In this document: piece by piece, positions 52,492 to 61,436 of the stretch | Layout of the letters: each line of letters starts with the position of its first letter | Numbering within the stretch: the first letter of the stretch is position 1 | Program-made: the position numbers and the translations under genes | Assembly: GCA_029882975.1 (NCBI GenBank) | Contig: JAOUJW010000004.1 | Span: 124,001 to 188,000 of the forward strand | Length of the DNA stretch: 64,000 bases | Source of the DNA: Gammaproteobacteria bacterium | Lineage (GTDB): Bacteria > Pseudomonadota > Gammaproteobacteria > SZUA-152 | Reading direction: 5' to 3' | Notes under the pieces: generated by a model | Told to the model about the DNA's origin: nothing | Database searches by the model: none | The model's input: only the letters and a program-made list of their open reading frames with translations

Positions 52492-53346
52492 ATGGCAGGT
52501 TCTTCAGACTCACAACAGGCGCTTTTCGCTGCAATTTTCAAGCTGATGCGTCCTTTAGTGCGTATTCTACTGCGTAATGGCGTGCCATACGGCGCTTTTA
52601 CGGATATTGCCAAACGGGCTTATGTGGATGTGGCCTTGAATGAATTTGGTGTGTCCGGAAAGAAACAAACCAAGTCTCGCATATCCACTATCACCGGTTT
52701 GTCGCGCAAGGAAATTCAACGAGTATTGCAAATTGAAGATACTGACAATAGAGATATGGTGGTGCGATACAACCGGGCGGCCCGTGTTGTTTATGGCTGG
52801 GTTCATGACGCTACCTATCATACCGAAACAGGTGAATTGGCGGAGCTTGCCTTTGAATCTAAAAGTGAAAACGAAACCGGCGGCGGCGTCAGTTTTAGTT
52901 CCCTGGTAAAGCACTATAGTGGCGATGTGCCTCCCCGGGCTATTTTAGATGAGTTACTGCAAGTAGGGGTGGCAGAACGAGTGGATGGAATGATTCGTTT
53001 GCTGGCTCCAGCATATATTCCCAAAACCGGTGCTGCGGAAAAACTGGCCTTATTGGGCCAGGATGTCTCCGGACTAATCGATACCATGGATAGAAATATT
53101 CATGGTGTGGACCAACCCAGGTTTCAACGCAAAGTATTTTATGACAATTTGTCCGATGAGGCCGCCGAACAAACGCACAAGATGTTGTCGCAAAAAGGCC
53201 AGGCTTTACTCCAGGAGTTCGATCAGTGGATGGCTTCCAAAGACCGGGATGTCAATCCAGATGCCGGTGGTGAAGGACGTCGCGCCATCGGTGTGGGCTT
53301 GTATTTTTTTGAAGAAGACGTAGACGATTCATCGGAGTCCCCATGA
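52492..53346 (+). CDS. DUF6502 family protein
   Basis: 284 residues, soluble, no signal peptide. LFAAIFKLMRPLVRILLRNGVPYGAFTDIAKRAYV (named here by its ends LMRPLVRILL and AKRAYVDVAL) and RISTITGLSRKEIQRVL look like winged-helix/HTH segments, matching my recollection of DUF6502. A transcription-related role is plausible but unproven. It overlaps the next gene by ATGA, so the two are coupled. Confidence 0.7.
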   Translation: MAGSSDSQQALFAAIFKLMRPLVRILLRNGVPYGAFTDIAKRAYVDVALNEFGVSGKKQTKSRISTITGLSRKEIQRVLQIEDTDNRDMVVRYNRAARVVYGWVHDATYHTETGELAELAFESKSENETGGGVSFSSLVKHYSGDVPPRAILDELLQVGVAERVDGMIRLLAPAYIPKTGAAEKLALLGQDVSGLIDTMDRNIHGVDQPRFQRKVFYDNLSDEAAEQTHKMLSQKGQALLQEFDQWMASKDRDVNPDAGGEGRRAIGVGLYFFEEDVDDSSESP

Positions 53347-54761
53347 TTCTCCATCAGGTAAGTAATAGACTAAATAGATTCCCTCCTCTGTGGATCGCCC
53401 TTGTTGTCGGTACACTGTTGTCCTGCAGCGGTGGTGAAACCGGTACGGGTTTGAGAAGCAAAGTATTTGCTGTGGGTGCTATAACCGGCTTTGGCAGTGT
53501 CCACTTAAATGGTGTTCGCTATGAAACCGCAGATACCACAGTGAGTGTGGATGGCGGTGCTGGGGCAGAAAGCGAGCTGGCCGTGGGTATGGTTGTGACG
53601 GTGAGTGGTTCCAAGCATAACTTTACCAATGGCAGCGCCACCCATGTGGCTTATGAAAGCGAAATTAAGGGTAAGGTGCAAAGTAATAACGGCACCCAAC
53701 TGCAAGTGATGGGGCAGACGGTTGTGTATGGTACTCATACCCAATTTTACAATCCCACTGGTGTTTCCGATTGGGTCGATCCCGCTCAAATCGCCGCTGA
53801 TGCGCTGATTGAGGTGAGCGGTTATCGCACAGTGGGGGAGACAATTCAGGCTACTTATATCAAAGTGGAAAGTGCACAATGGACGGGGCAGAATATGTCC
53901 TTGCGCGGTATGGTGTCCTCTGTGGCTGAGTCCGGATTTCAAATTGCCGATCTAAGCGTCGTCTATGCCAACGCCAATGTTTTGTTGCAACAGGGGCAGT
54001 GGGTTAAGGTGCAAAGCACTCAAGATATTACAATGGGGGCAAACACTATTCTGCAATGGCCGGCGGATTCCGTGGACGTCATAGCATTGTCCACAATTGA
54101 GGCGGGATCGGAATTTGAATTTGAAGGCTATGTCTCTTCCCATGATGAGATAAACCGGACATTCGTATTGGCCGGCCAAGTGATCCACTATGACGAACAA
54201 ACCCAGTTTGATTCGGCTGCCGTCGGTTCTTTGCTCAATGTGAAACTGGAAGCCGAAGGTTATGTAAGGAATGACGGTAGTTTGTACGCCGAGGAAGTGG
54301 AACGGCGTGTTCGTCCTTCTGTGGAACTCAATGCCATTGTCCAGTCGGTTGACAGTGCCTCGAACAGTTTTTCTTTATTGGGACAAACGTTAAACGTGAG
54401 CTTCCTCACCGTGTTCAAGGACGACAGTGAAGCTTCCGTGCGCAGGTTTAACCTGGGCAATCTGCAGCAGGGCAACCGTGTTACCCTCAAGGCCTACATC
54501 GATGCAAACGGTCAATTGGGCGTGCTCGAATTAAAACGACTTGAAGTGGTTGCCGCCGATAATAATGTGTGGCTCAAAGGGGAGTTGTTGTCATTTGACG
54601 CCGGTACCGGTAAAGGCATCGTTGCCGGTGTGGTTGTGGTGGATGACGATGCGGACCCGGATGCCGGGTTTGCGGGTAATGTGGGCAGAACCATTACCAT
54701 TGAGTCGGCAGTGTATGACAGCATTACAAACGAACTTACGGCCACTAAATTTTCAATATAA
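53343..54761 (+). CDS. Lipoprotein with repeated DUF5666-type beta domains
   Basis: 472 residues. The signal peptide ends with lipobox LLSCSGG, so an outer- or inner-membrane lipoprotein is expected. The rest is made of about five repeats of a 70-80 residue beta unit. They show recurring INGVxY/ETxxT, VGMVVTVSG and IEVSGYRTxxGxxxATYIKV-like patterns, as in DUF5666 (an OB-like fold). It is translationally coupled to the DUF6502 gene. No enzymatic motif is seen. Confidence 0.78.
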   Translation: MILHQVSNRLNRFPPLWIALVVGTLLSCSGGETGTGLRSKVFAVGAITGFGSVHLNGVRYETADTTVSVDGGAGAESELAVGMVVTVSGSKHNFTNGSATHVAYESEIKGKVQSNNGTQLQVMGQTVVYGTHTQFYNPTGVSDWVDPAQIAADALIEVSGYRTVGETIQATYIKVESAQWTGQNMSLRGMVSSVAESGFQIADLSVVYANANVLLQQGQWVKVQSTQDITMGANTILQWPADSVDVIALSTIEAGSEFEFEGYVSSHDEINRTFVLAGQVIHYDEQTQFDSAAVGSLLNVKLEAEGYVRNDGSLYAEEVERRVRPSVELNAIVQSVDSASNSFSLLGQTLNVSFLTVFKDDSEASVRRFNLGNLQQGNRVTLKAYIDANGQLGVLELKRLEVVAADNNVWLKGELLSFDAGTGKGIVAGVVVVDDDADPDAGFAGNVGRTITIESAVYDSITNELTATKFSI

Positions 54762-54762
54762 A

Positions 54763-54787
54763 GAGTCGTGTTTCACAAACACGACTC
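54763..54787 (+). terminator. Perfect 11-bp hairpin after the DUF5666 gene
   Basis: GAGTCGTGTTT pairs perfectly with AAACACGACTC over a three-base loop, starting two bases after the stop codon. The following bases are not T-rich, so it may act with Rho or as an mRNA end protector. Confidence 0.6.
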
Positions 54788-54875
54788 CCGCTCAAGCTAT
54801 CACATTCCTTTCCATTCGCGGATAAAACAACTATCATTTTCCCATCGTTAAAAAAACCGGTCAAAATCCGTCTCC

Positions 54876-56681
54876 ATGGCGCACCATTTTAAATACACCA
54901 GTACTCCCAGCGCCAGTCGCAACAATTTTTCCAATATTCAATCCTTGTTACCCTATGTCTGGGAATTTCGCGGTCGCGTATTGTTGGCCATGAGTTGCTT
55001 GGTTTTATCTAAATTGTCCATTGTGGGCGTACCCATTGCCCTGAAACAAATTGTGGATACGCTCAATATCAATGTCAGCGGTGATACCCAGGTGCAGATC
55101 GTGTTACCGGTGGCTTTACTGCTGGCTTACGGCGCGATGCGTTTAGCCAGTTCGCTGTTTAATGAATTGAGAGACGTATTGTTCACCAAGGTTCGGTATA
55201 GAGCAATGCGACGCCTGACTATACGTACGTTGGAACATTTACACGAACTTTCCTTGCGTTATCACCTGGACCGTAAAACCGGAGCCATCAGCCGGGATTT
55301 GCAGCGCGGCGCTGTCAGTTTAAGCTCGCTGTTGAACTATCTTACCTTCAGTATTATTCCTGTTCTTGTGGAATTTGGCCTGGTAGCGGCCTACCTGATT
55401 ACACAATACGACATCGTATTTACACTGGTCATATTTGTGAGCGTTACGATATACATTCTTTTTACCTTTAAAGTAACCAATTGGCGGGTGGAATACCGCC
55501 ACGAAATGAACCGCTTGGAGTCCAAAGCCAACAACGAAGCCATAGACAGTTTGATTAACTACGAAACCGTGAAATATTTCAACAATGAAGCAATGGAGTT
55601 TCAGCGTTGCAATGACACCTTGGGCTTGTGGGAAGTCAATGCGGTAAAAAACCAGATGGGAATGTCCGCGCTGAATTTCGGGCAAGGGGCCATTATTGCC
55701 GTTGGTGTTACGCTCATCATGTTCTTTGCCGCTGGTGAAGTGGTGGATGGGGATATGAGCATTGGTGATTTTGTGTTGGTGAATGCTTTTTTGTTGCAAT
55801 TGTTCATTCCATTGGGTTTCTTGGGCATTATATACCGTTCCATACGCTATGCCTTGGCGGACATGGATCAACTGGTCAAGTTGCTGGATGAAAACCCCGA
55901 AATTGTCGACAAGGAAAATGCGGCTGAACTTCAGGTTAGCGGTGGTGAGGTTCAATTTGATCGTGTAGGGTTTTCTTATCAAACGGAACGGCAAATTCTT
56001 CATGACGTCAGCTTTACCATTAATCCCGGTCAGAAACTGGCGGTGGTGGGTTCCAGTGGGGCGGGTAAGTCCACACTGGCGCGGTTGTTGTTTCGTTTCT
56101 ACGATGTTAACTCAGGATGTATCCGCATTGATGGACAGGATTTGCGCGAAGTTACCCAGCACAGTGTGCGTAGGGCCATTGGTATCGTGCCACAGGATAC
56201 GGTGTTGTTTAATGAAAGTATCTACTACAATCTGGCCTATGCTAACCCCGATGCGGGCAAAGAAGAGATTATACAAGCCGCCAAAAAGGCGCATATACAC
56301 GAGTTTATTTCCAGCCTACCGCAGGGCTATGATACGGTGGTGGGGGAGCGAGGCCTGAAACTGTCCGGTGGGGAAAAGCAACGTGTGGCGATTGCTCGTA
56401 TCATATTAAAGGCACCCAAGATCCTGGTGTTTGATGAAGCCACTTCGGCATTGGATAGCAAAAGTGAGCAGGCAATATTGGAAGACTTACGCCAAACTGC
56501 CACAAACCATACGACATTAGTCATTGCCCATCGATTATCCACTATTGTTGATGCGGATTATATTATGGTGTTGGAGCAGGGTAGAATAGCGGAAAGTGGT
56601 ACTCATGAAGATCTGCTGCAAAACGATGGCGTTTATGCGCAGTTGTGGCGCTTGCAACAGAAAGAAAAAACCGTTTCATGA
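54876..56681 (+). CDS. ABC exporter of the ATM1/HMT1 family
   Basis: 601-residue half-transporter. The membrane domain carries the ATM1-type segment NNEAIDSLINYETVKYFNNE and EHLHELSLRYHLDRKTGAISRDLQRG, both typical of mitochondrial ATM1 and its bacterial relatives. The ATPase has GSSGAGKSTLARL, LSGGEKQRVAIARI, LVFDEATSALD and VIAHRLST. Such proteins export glutathione-linked sulfur, Fe-S or heavy-metal conjugates. The substrate here is inferred from family only. It stands alone between the DUF5666 gene and a zinc-ribbon miniprotein. Confidence 0.88.
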   Translation: MAHHFKYTSTPSASRNNFSNIQSLLPYVWEFRGRVLLAMSCLVLSKLSIVGVPIALKQIVDTLNINVSGDTQVQIVLPVALLLAYGAMRLASSLFNELRDVLFTKVRYRAMRRLTIRTLEHLHELSLRYHLDRKTGAISRDLQRGAVSLSSLLNYLTFSIIPVLVEFGLVAAYLITQYDIVFTLVIFVSVTIYILFTFKVTNWRVEYRHEMNRLESKANNEAIDSLINYETVKYFNNEAMEFQRCNDTLGLWEVNAVKNQMGMSALNFGQGAIIAVGVTLIMFFAAGEVVDGDMSIGDFVLVNAFLLQLFIPLGFLGIIYRSIRYALADMDQLVKLLDENPEIVDKENAAELQVSGGEVQFDRVGFSYQTERQILHDVSFTINPGQKLAVVGSSGAGKSTLARLLFRFYDVNSGCIRIDGQDLREVTQHSVRRAIGIVPQDTVLFNESIYYNLAYANPDAGKEEIIQAAKKAHIHEFISSLPQGYDTVVGERGLKLSGGEKQRVAIARIILKAPKILVFDEATSALDSKSEQAILEDLRQTATNHTTLVIAHRLSTIVDADYIMVLEQGRIAESGTHEDLLQNDGVYAQLWRLQQKEKTVS

Positions 56682-56820
56682 AATGTTGTCATTCGCTATA
56701 ACTACCGATCCGCCTATGCTACAGTTGAATTGCGCCCAAGCGGTTGGCGGGTTTGAGTAGTCTCCACGATTTGGAGATTACCGGCAGATTACGCTTCCAT
56801 AGAGAAAAAGGAGATACATC

Positions 56821-57015
56821 ATGGCTGTATACAAATGCGAAAAATGCGGAATGAGTATTGGTACCATGACTTGTGGTGAATGTGATGCAGAATTAAAACA
56901 CAGCACCTTAACCCTGGATGACGGTAATACGGTGGCCATTTCTGAATGTCCCAACGGTCACGGAAAAGTGAAATCTCCCATGTGTTGTGGTGAGGACATG
57001 AGCTGTCCGGTATAG
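56821..57015 (+). CDS. 64-residue zinc-ribbon-like protein
   Basis: MAVYKCEKCGMSIGTMTCGECDAE shows two close CxxC pairs, and a further CPNGHGKVKSPMCCGEDMSCP follows: in all eight or nine Cys and two His in 64 residues. This fits a small metal-binding (zinc ribbon or rubredoxin-like) fold. GGAGATACATC before the ATG is a good ribosome site. Function unknown; such genes are common in sulfur- and methane-cycling proteobacteria. Confidence 0.75.
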   Translation: MAVYKCEKCGMSIGTMTCGECDAELKHSTLTLDDGNTVAISECPNGHGKVKSPMCCGEDMSCPV

Positions 57016-57035
57016 GGATTGGCTCAATTACCCAT

Positions 57036-58832
57036 TCATGACTGCCGGGTTACATCGACGTATAGCTTGATTTTTTGACCCGGTTGCAGATATTTCAGCG
57101 ATTGCAGGACCTTATTCCATTTGTGAATTTGAGCCACTGTCACCCGGAATTTCTGCGCGATACGGGCGATGGAGTCTCCGCGTCGAACAATGTAACGTAT
57201 CCAGCGCTTGGTCTTGGAGTGAGGTGGGGTAATCATACGGCTGGTATCTATATCAACCGCGGTTATCTTTTTGGATTGGCGTTTGCTCCAGATGACCAGT
57301 TTCTGTCCTATAGAGAGTTTGTCTCTTGGTGCCATGCCGTTCCACTTGGCCAATTGGCGCATACCCACTTTGTATTTGCGTGAAAGCGTCCAGAAGGAAT
57401 CGCCTTCGGCTACAATATGAGTTTGTTTGTATCGACCTTTTCGTTGTGTATTTTGAATGCGGCGTTTGCGTTTGTCGGCAGTATGGGTATAGGCTGAAGG
57501 TTCTTTCATCGCCACCGGTATGATCAGTCGTTGTCCCTGGCGAATGGTGTTGCCGCGCATTTTATTGACTTTTTTCAGAACTTTGACCGTTGTGTTATAG
57601 CGTGAAGCAATTTGACCGATACTCTCGCCTTTGCCGATTTTATGACGTATCCAGCGAATGCGATTTTCCGGGGGCAACTGTGCCAGTTGCGACTTAAATT
57701 GGTCCACTTTGTCCAGAGGGATAAGCAAAGAGTTTTCCTGATTAGGATCTGTCGCCCAGCGGTTGAAAGCCGGGTTTAAGGTATACATCTCTTCCACACT
57801 AAGTTCGGCCATTTCCGCGGCCAGGGCCAGGTCCAGTTGCCCATCCAGTTGAACCCGGTCAAAGTAAGGTTCATCGGCGATGGAGAGCAAGGTGATACCG
57901 TATCGTTCCGGATCGGCAACAATAGCGGATATTGCCAACAGTCGGGGTACATAACCTCGGGTTTCCACAGGTAGATTGCGGCGTAGGGACCAGAAGTCTA
58001 TGTCACGGCCTTTGCGTTTGTTTTTTCGTATGGCTTTACTAACTGTGCCGGAGCCGGAGTTGTAGGATGCCAAAGCCAGCTCCCAGTCATTGAACTTTTG
58101 ATATAAAGCGTTGAGATAATTTAATGCGGCATGCGTGGAAGCCCAAATGTCGCGTCTGCCGTCATACCACCAATTTTGTTTTAAGCCATAGAGTCGTCCG
58201 GTGCCGGGAATAAACTGCCAGATACCGGCGGCCCGTCCATGGGAATACGCAAAGGTCTGAAATGCACTCTCGACAACCGGTAACAGAGCAATTTCCAGTG
58301 GCATACCGCGCTTTTCAGTTTCAGAAACAATAAAGTGCAAAAACGGCGTGGCACGTTCCACCACGCGATCCAGGTATTCTTGATTGGAGGCGTACCATTG
58401 CAAATCATTTTCCACTCCCGGATGAGTGTGATCCAGGGTGAAACCACGGCGAATGCGGTCCCATAAATCGGTCTGTCCCAGGTTCTCCGTTTCCCGGTCT
58501 TCAAGTTCCTGTTCGCCCGCTGCCGTTTCGGCTGGGTTATCAATATCAAGCGGCGCTATACCGTTTGATTCGGTCTCCGTATTTTGTCGTTCCGCTTCCC
58601 CGCCGACGAGATCAATTTGGTCTTCGCTGCTGCCTTGCGTGTGGCCGTCTTCGGTATCTACGTTATCTTCCGCAACTGTATCCGTTGAACCGGCTGTAGA
58701 ATCCAATGCAGTCAGTTCACCGCGCTCATTTACTGATGTGGCGGTATCCGGGCCTGATTGGATGTTTTGCTGCGTGAGGCTACAGGCGTTTAATACTACG
58801 CCCAAGAAAATTAAAGAAATGCAATGTCTCAT
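57036..58832 (-). CDS. mltD: Membrane-bound lytic transglycosylase D-like protein with three LysM domains
   Basis: 598 residues. Lipobox LNACS near residue 17, then an acidic low-complexity linker (about 25-120). The SLT family 1 domain follows (about 150-290), with catalytic Glu in LLPVVESAFQTFAYS, then GRAAGIWQFIPGTGR and LASYNSGSGTVSKAI. After a linker come three LysM repeats (about 395-440, 470-515, 545-590; HKIGKGESIGQIASRYN, HIVAEGDSFWTLSRKYK, YIVRRGDSIARIAQKF). It cleaves peptidoglycan from the periplasmic face of the outer membrane. The basic linkers (KRKRRIQ) are notable. Confidence 0.92.
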   Translation of the reverse strand: MRHCISLIFLGVVLNACSLTQQNIQSGPDTATSVNERGELTALDSTAGSTDTVAEDNVDTEDGHTQGSSEDQIDLVGGEAERQNTETESNGIAPLDIDNPAETAAGEQELEDRETENLGQTDLWDRIRRGFTLDHTHPGVENDLQWYASNQEYLDRVVERATPFLHFIVSETEKRGMPLEIALLPVVESAFQTFAYSHGRAAGIWQFIPGTGRLYGLKQNWWYDGRRDIWASTHAALNYLNALYQKFNDWELALASYNSGSGTVSKAIRKNKRKGRDIDFWSLRRNLPVETRGYVPRLLAISAIVADPERYGITLLSIADEPYFDRVQLDGQLDLALAAEMAELSVEEMYTLNPAFNRWATDPNQENSLLIPLDKVDQFKSQLAQLPPENRIRWIRHKIGKGESIGQIASRYNTTVKVLKKVNKMRGNTIRQGQRLIIPVAMKEPSAYTHTADKRKRRIQNTQRKGRYKQTHIVAEGDSFWTLSRKYKVGMRQLAKWNGMAPRDKLSIGQKLVIWSKRQSKKITAVDIDTSRMITPPHSKTKRWIRYIVRRGDSIARIAQKFRVTVAQIHKWNKVLQSLKYLQPGQKIKLYVDVTRQS

Positions 58833-59169
58833 TTTGCAATCACTGTGTGTTATCCCTGATGTGGGCTATTGTACCTATATTAGGATTCTGGATCTGTGCG
58901 ATTATTGATCAAAAAGTTACTATTTTGTAGCAAGTGAGGTGCCAGGCTCGGTCCTGCCTCGTGTTCTGATTGACAAAATTATCCATATCCTCTAGCTTAG
59001 CCCCTGATCTACATAGCGTTACATCGGGATATCCCTGTAAATCTTTTGTTATCTATTTTGTTTATATTTTTATATTGCACTTGGAAACGTGCCGCCCCGA
59101 ATACACGCATGCGCCACAGCATAGGGTTTTTGGGGAGAACCAGTTGCCGATTAATCAAGGGGGGGTGTT
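58833..59169. other. Divergent spacer between mltD and an unknown gene
   Basis: 337 bases. TTGACA at 58970-58975 with a weak TAGCTT 17 bases on could serve the + strand gene, and the - strand side should hold the mltD promoter. A G7 run at 59159-59165 forms the ribosome site of the next gene. No gene is seen. Confidence 0.4.
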
Positions 59170-59565
59170 TTGAATACCAATCTGGAGAAGATTCAAAACG
59201 CGCTAATGTCGTTGTTACAAAACCAGTCTATCGACGCGTATACGGTTTTTCTGGATAAAGCCAGTGGTCGGTATATTCAATTTGCCGGTACACAAAATCA
59301 AAAACTCACATTGGATCTTCCGGTTCAAAGTTTATCCGAACATGAATTTGAAACGGCTCAAGCCGTATTCAGGGAATACGGCAGTGATTTGGAGGTCATG
59401 CCACTGGTGAATCGGCCGGGCGGGGAAATCGTGGATGCTCATTTTGGATTCCACCTGCAGTTCGGCCAAGAGTGCGCAGCTGCAGCTCGTGTGGCTTACT
59501 ACATCATGTTGACCGTGTTTGATCTCAAACAAGACTTTGAGTTGGCAATTGAGCAGAATTTTTAG
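59170..59565 (+). CDS. Protein of unknown function, 131 residues
   Basis: TTG start at 59170 directly behind a G7 tract (AAGGGGGGGTG), the only good ribosome site. The protein is soluble with no signal peptide, and mixes alpha and beta: MNTNLEKIQNALMSLLQNQ helix, YIQFAGTQNQKLTLDLPVQ beta segment, and a final helix. No family is recognised. It faces the dsrE-like gene, their stops only seven bases apart. A real gene is supported by length, codon pattern and start site. Confidence 0.65.
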   Translation: MNTNLEKIQNALMSLLQNQSIDAYTVFLDKASGRYIQFAGTQNQKLTLDLPVQSLSEHEFETAQAVFREYGSDLEVMPLVNRPGGEIVDAHFGFHLQFGQECAAAARVAYYIMLTVFDLKQDFELAIEQNF

Positions 59566-59571
59566 TTTTTA

Positions 59572-60039
59572 CTAAAAATCCTTAAGATACGCATATCCTT
59601 GCGTTTGGAGTTGAACGAGTTCTGCATCTGCCATGGGCACCAGAATGACGAAATTATGTAAGTCATTCGCGCCAATGCCTTGTTGTTTTGCAGAGGCTTC
59701 ACAAATGCGAAACTCAATCATTTCGCCCAGGCTTAGACCGCGGGCGCGTTGCATGAGTTGTTCCTGGTTTGGGTATTTTTTCGTGAACAAGGGAATGGCA
59801 CCTTCATGAATGACCAAAACAATGGATGCATCAAAACTGTTATGGTTGTAGACAGTTTGCAGAAGATTTATCCGGTCGAGCAGATGCGCCAGTTGTTTGG
59901 GGTCGGCAGTGCTGACATCGTACGTCACTTTTGCCGGTTTGTAGGTTTTATTGGTTGAATCGGATTGAGCCCAAAGACTCGTGGACCAGTGCAAGCACAG
60001 TAGCAATACAATTAAGTGAAAATAGCCGGGTTTTATCAT
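59572..60039 (-). CDS. Secreted DsrE-family-like protein
   Basis: 155 residues with a signal peptide (about 1-25, ending LWAQS). The mature part KVTYDVSTADPKQLAHLLDRINLLQ, ASIVLVIHEGAIPLFTK and FRICEASAKQQGIGANDLH, ending ADAELVQLQTQGYAYL, fits the DsrE/F-like fold in periplasmic form. One Cys (in RICEA) sits at the position used by relatives. DsrE proteins handle sulfur in the cytosol; the secreted branch is not characterised, so the role is unknown. Confidence 0.8.
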   Translation of the reverse strand: MIKPGYFHLIVLLLCLHWSTSLWAQSDSTNKTYKPAKVTYDVSTADPKQLAHLLDRINLLQTVYNHNSFDASIVLVIHEGAIPLFTKKYPNQEQLMQRARGLSLGEMIEFRICEASAKQQGIGANDLHNFVILVPMADAELVQLQTQGYAYLKDF

Positions 60040-60086
60040 CGTTAACCTCCCGAAAAAGGCCGGACAGCCGCGCTAAACAGGGTTTG

Positions 60087-60371
60087 CTAGTAGGTTTTTT
60101 TGCGCTTGTCAGGTTCCAAAACCCCGGTCCAGCGTGTATTACCTTGGTGTTCCTTTTGGGCGTGTAGTTCCGCATTGCGTTCCGCCTCTTCGCGTTTAGC
60201 GTAGCACTTGCCCACCCAGCCTTCCAGGTTGTGCAGGCTATGGGAACAAAAAACCACATAGGGTTTGTCTAGAGGACAGGCTGAGGCTTCCGGGTGATTA
60301 CCCATGGCGTACGTGTGTTGGGTGGAAAGAAGCAACAGCAATACGCCGCATAGGATTTTTAAAGACTTCAT
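60087..60371 (-). CDS. Small secreted protein of unknown function
   Basis: 94 residues. The signal peptide ends TYAMG. The mature part has three Cys (ACPLDKPYVVFCSHS and WVGKCYAKREEA), which may form a disulfide, and a charged C-terminal half. No family is recognised. It is 47 bases upstream of the dsrE-like gene on the same strand, so the two may be co-expressed. Confidence 0.6.
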   Translation of the reverse strand: MKSLKILCGVLLLLLSTQHTYAMGNHPEASACPLDKPYVVFCSHSLHNLEGWVGKCYAKREEAERNAELHAQKEHQGNTRWTGVLEPDKRKKTY

Positions 60372-60416
60372 ATTCTCAATGTAACGCGGTAGCGTCGTGA
60401 TTGCAACAGGGGCGGA

Positions 60417-60929
60417 TTATAGATGCAGACGTCGCAGCTCCGGGTCGGGGGAAGAATGTTCCCAGGCATTATGAAAAAATCGTAATGCGGTTTTGCAATC
60501 TTGGCGATCGTTAAAGTTCACTTGGCCTTCGTATCGGTCGGCAATGGGGCGACGCAATAAGGCCGTTTCATCAGCAATACAGAATGCTTCTATATGTGTA
60601 TTGAACTGGGGGGCTAACTTTTTGATTAAAATATGGGAACCTAAGCGGCGAGCCAATTCTATGATGCGATGGCCGCGCAGAACCACGCGGCTGGTGTCGC
60701 GGATAAGGATGTGGACATAACTGTGAGGAACGCGTATGGCCAGTTGTTTAGCCGCTTCAACAAACTCGCCGTTGTCGTAGACCGGGGTATCAAAGTCATG
60801 AGTATAGATGTGTAGAGATTTGTGCGCTTGGCGCGTCATGGACAACACAGCCAGACGGCTTTCTTCTTTGGTGTCCACATGAATCAGATCGTCCGTTTCG
60901 CCCAGTATGCATTTCTCAAAATCAGTCAT
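60417..60929 (-). CDS. DUF7931-like protein, possibly phospholipase-D-like fold
   Basis: 170 residues, no signal peptide. SRLAVLSMTRQAHKSLHIYTHDFDTPVYD and HSYVHILIRDTSRVVLRGHRIIELARRLGS resemble a half PLD-like domain, but the catalytic HxKxxxxD motif is absent. I recall this gene beside GNAT acetyltransferases in many gammaproteobacteria, as here (70 bases downstream of the GNAT gene). Function unknown. Confidence 0.6.
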   Translation of the reverse strand: MTDFEKCILGETDDLIHVDTKEESRLAVLSMTRQAHKSLHIYTHDFDTPVYDNGEFVEAAKQLAIRVPHSYVHILIRDTSRVVLRGHRIIELARRLGSHILIKKLAPQFNTHIEAFCIADETALLRRPIADRYEGQVNFNDRQDCKTALRFFHNAWEHSSPDPELRRLHL

Positions 60930-60998
60930 AGCACTGTACTCTGTTGTCTTGTCCTAATGTAATTATCGACTGTCATGGTAAATGTTTTAATTGCCATA

Positions 60999-61436
60999 TT
61001 ACAATGGGAGGATCATGTGTAGATGGGGGATGTTCGCTTCCATAAACAGCTCGCCCTCAGCTTCAAAGCCGTGTTTTTGGTAAAACCCCAAAGCCGACTG
61101 TTGCGCATGCACGAATACCTGCGAGAAGCCCTTCTGTCTCGCAGTTTCAATTAATAAGCTTAGCATGGAATGGCCAATGCCGCGGCCGCGGTACGGTGTC
61201 AAGACTGCCATGCGGCCTATTTGGCCGGTATCCAACAAACGGGCCGTGGCAATGGCTGAGCCATTTGAATCGCATACCAGTACATGCTCGGCGGCATCGT
61301 CCAAATTGTCCCACTCCAATTCTTCAGGAACCTTTTGTTCGTGCACAAAGACTTGTTTTCGTATTTTTTGCAACTGGGGTGCGGACCGTGCCCAGTGGGT
61401 ACGCTGAATTTGAAATTCATGTTTCTGTGTCATCAT
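60999..61436 (-). CDS. GNAT family N-acetyltransferase
   Basis: About 145 residues. The acetyl-CoA motif A is clear: IGRMAVLTPYRGRGIGHSML, and VFVHAQQSALGFYQKHGFEAEGE closes motif B. FRIQR/RTHWARSAPQLQKIRKQVFVHEQKVP resembles the ElaA-like branch. The acceptor is unknown. The start is ATG 61436 (or 61433); a TTG at 61442 is possible. It overlaps the end of roxA by about 20 bases and is in the same operon. Confidence 0.85.
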   Translation of the reverse strand: MMTQKHEFQIQRTHWARSAPQLQKIRKQVFVHEQKVPEELEWDNLDDAAEHVLVCDSNGSAIATARLLDTGQIGRMAVLTPYRGRGIGHSMLSLLIETARQKGFSQVFVHAQQSALGFYQKHGFEAEGELFMEANIPHLHMILPL

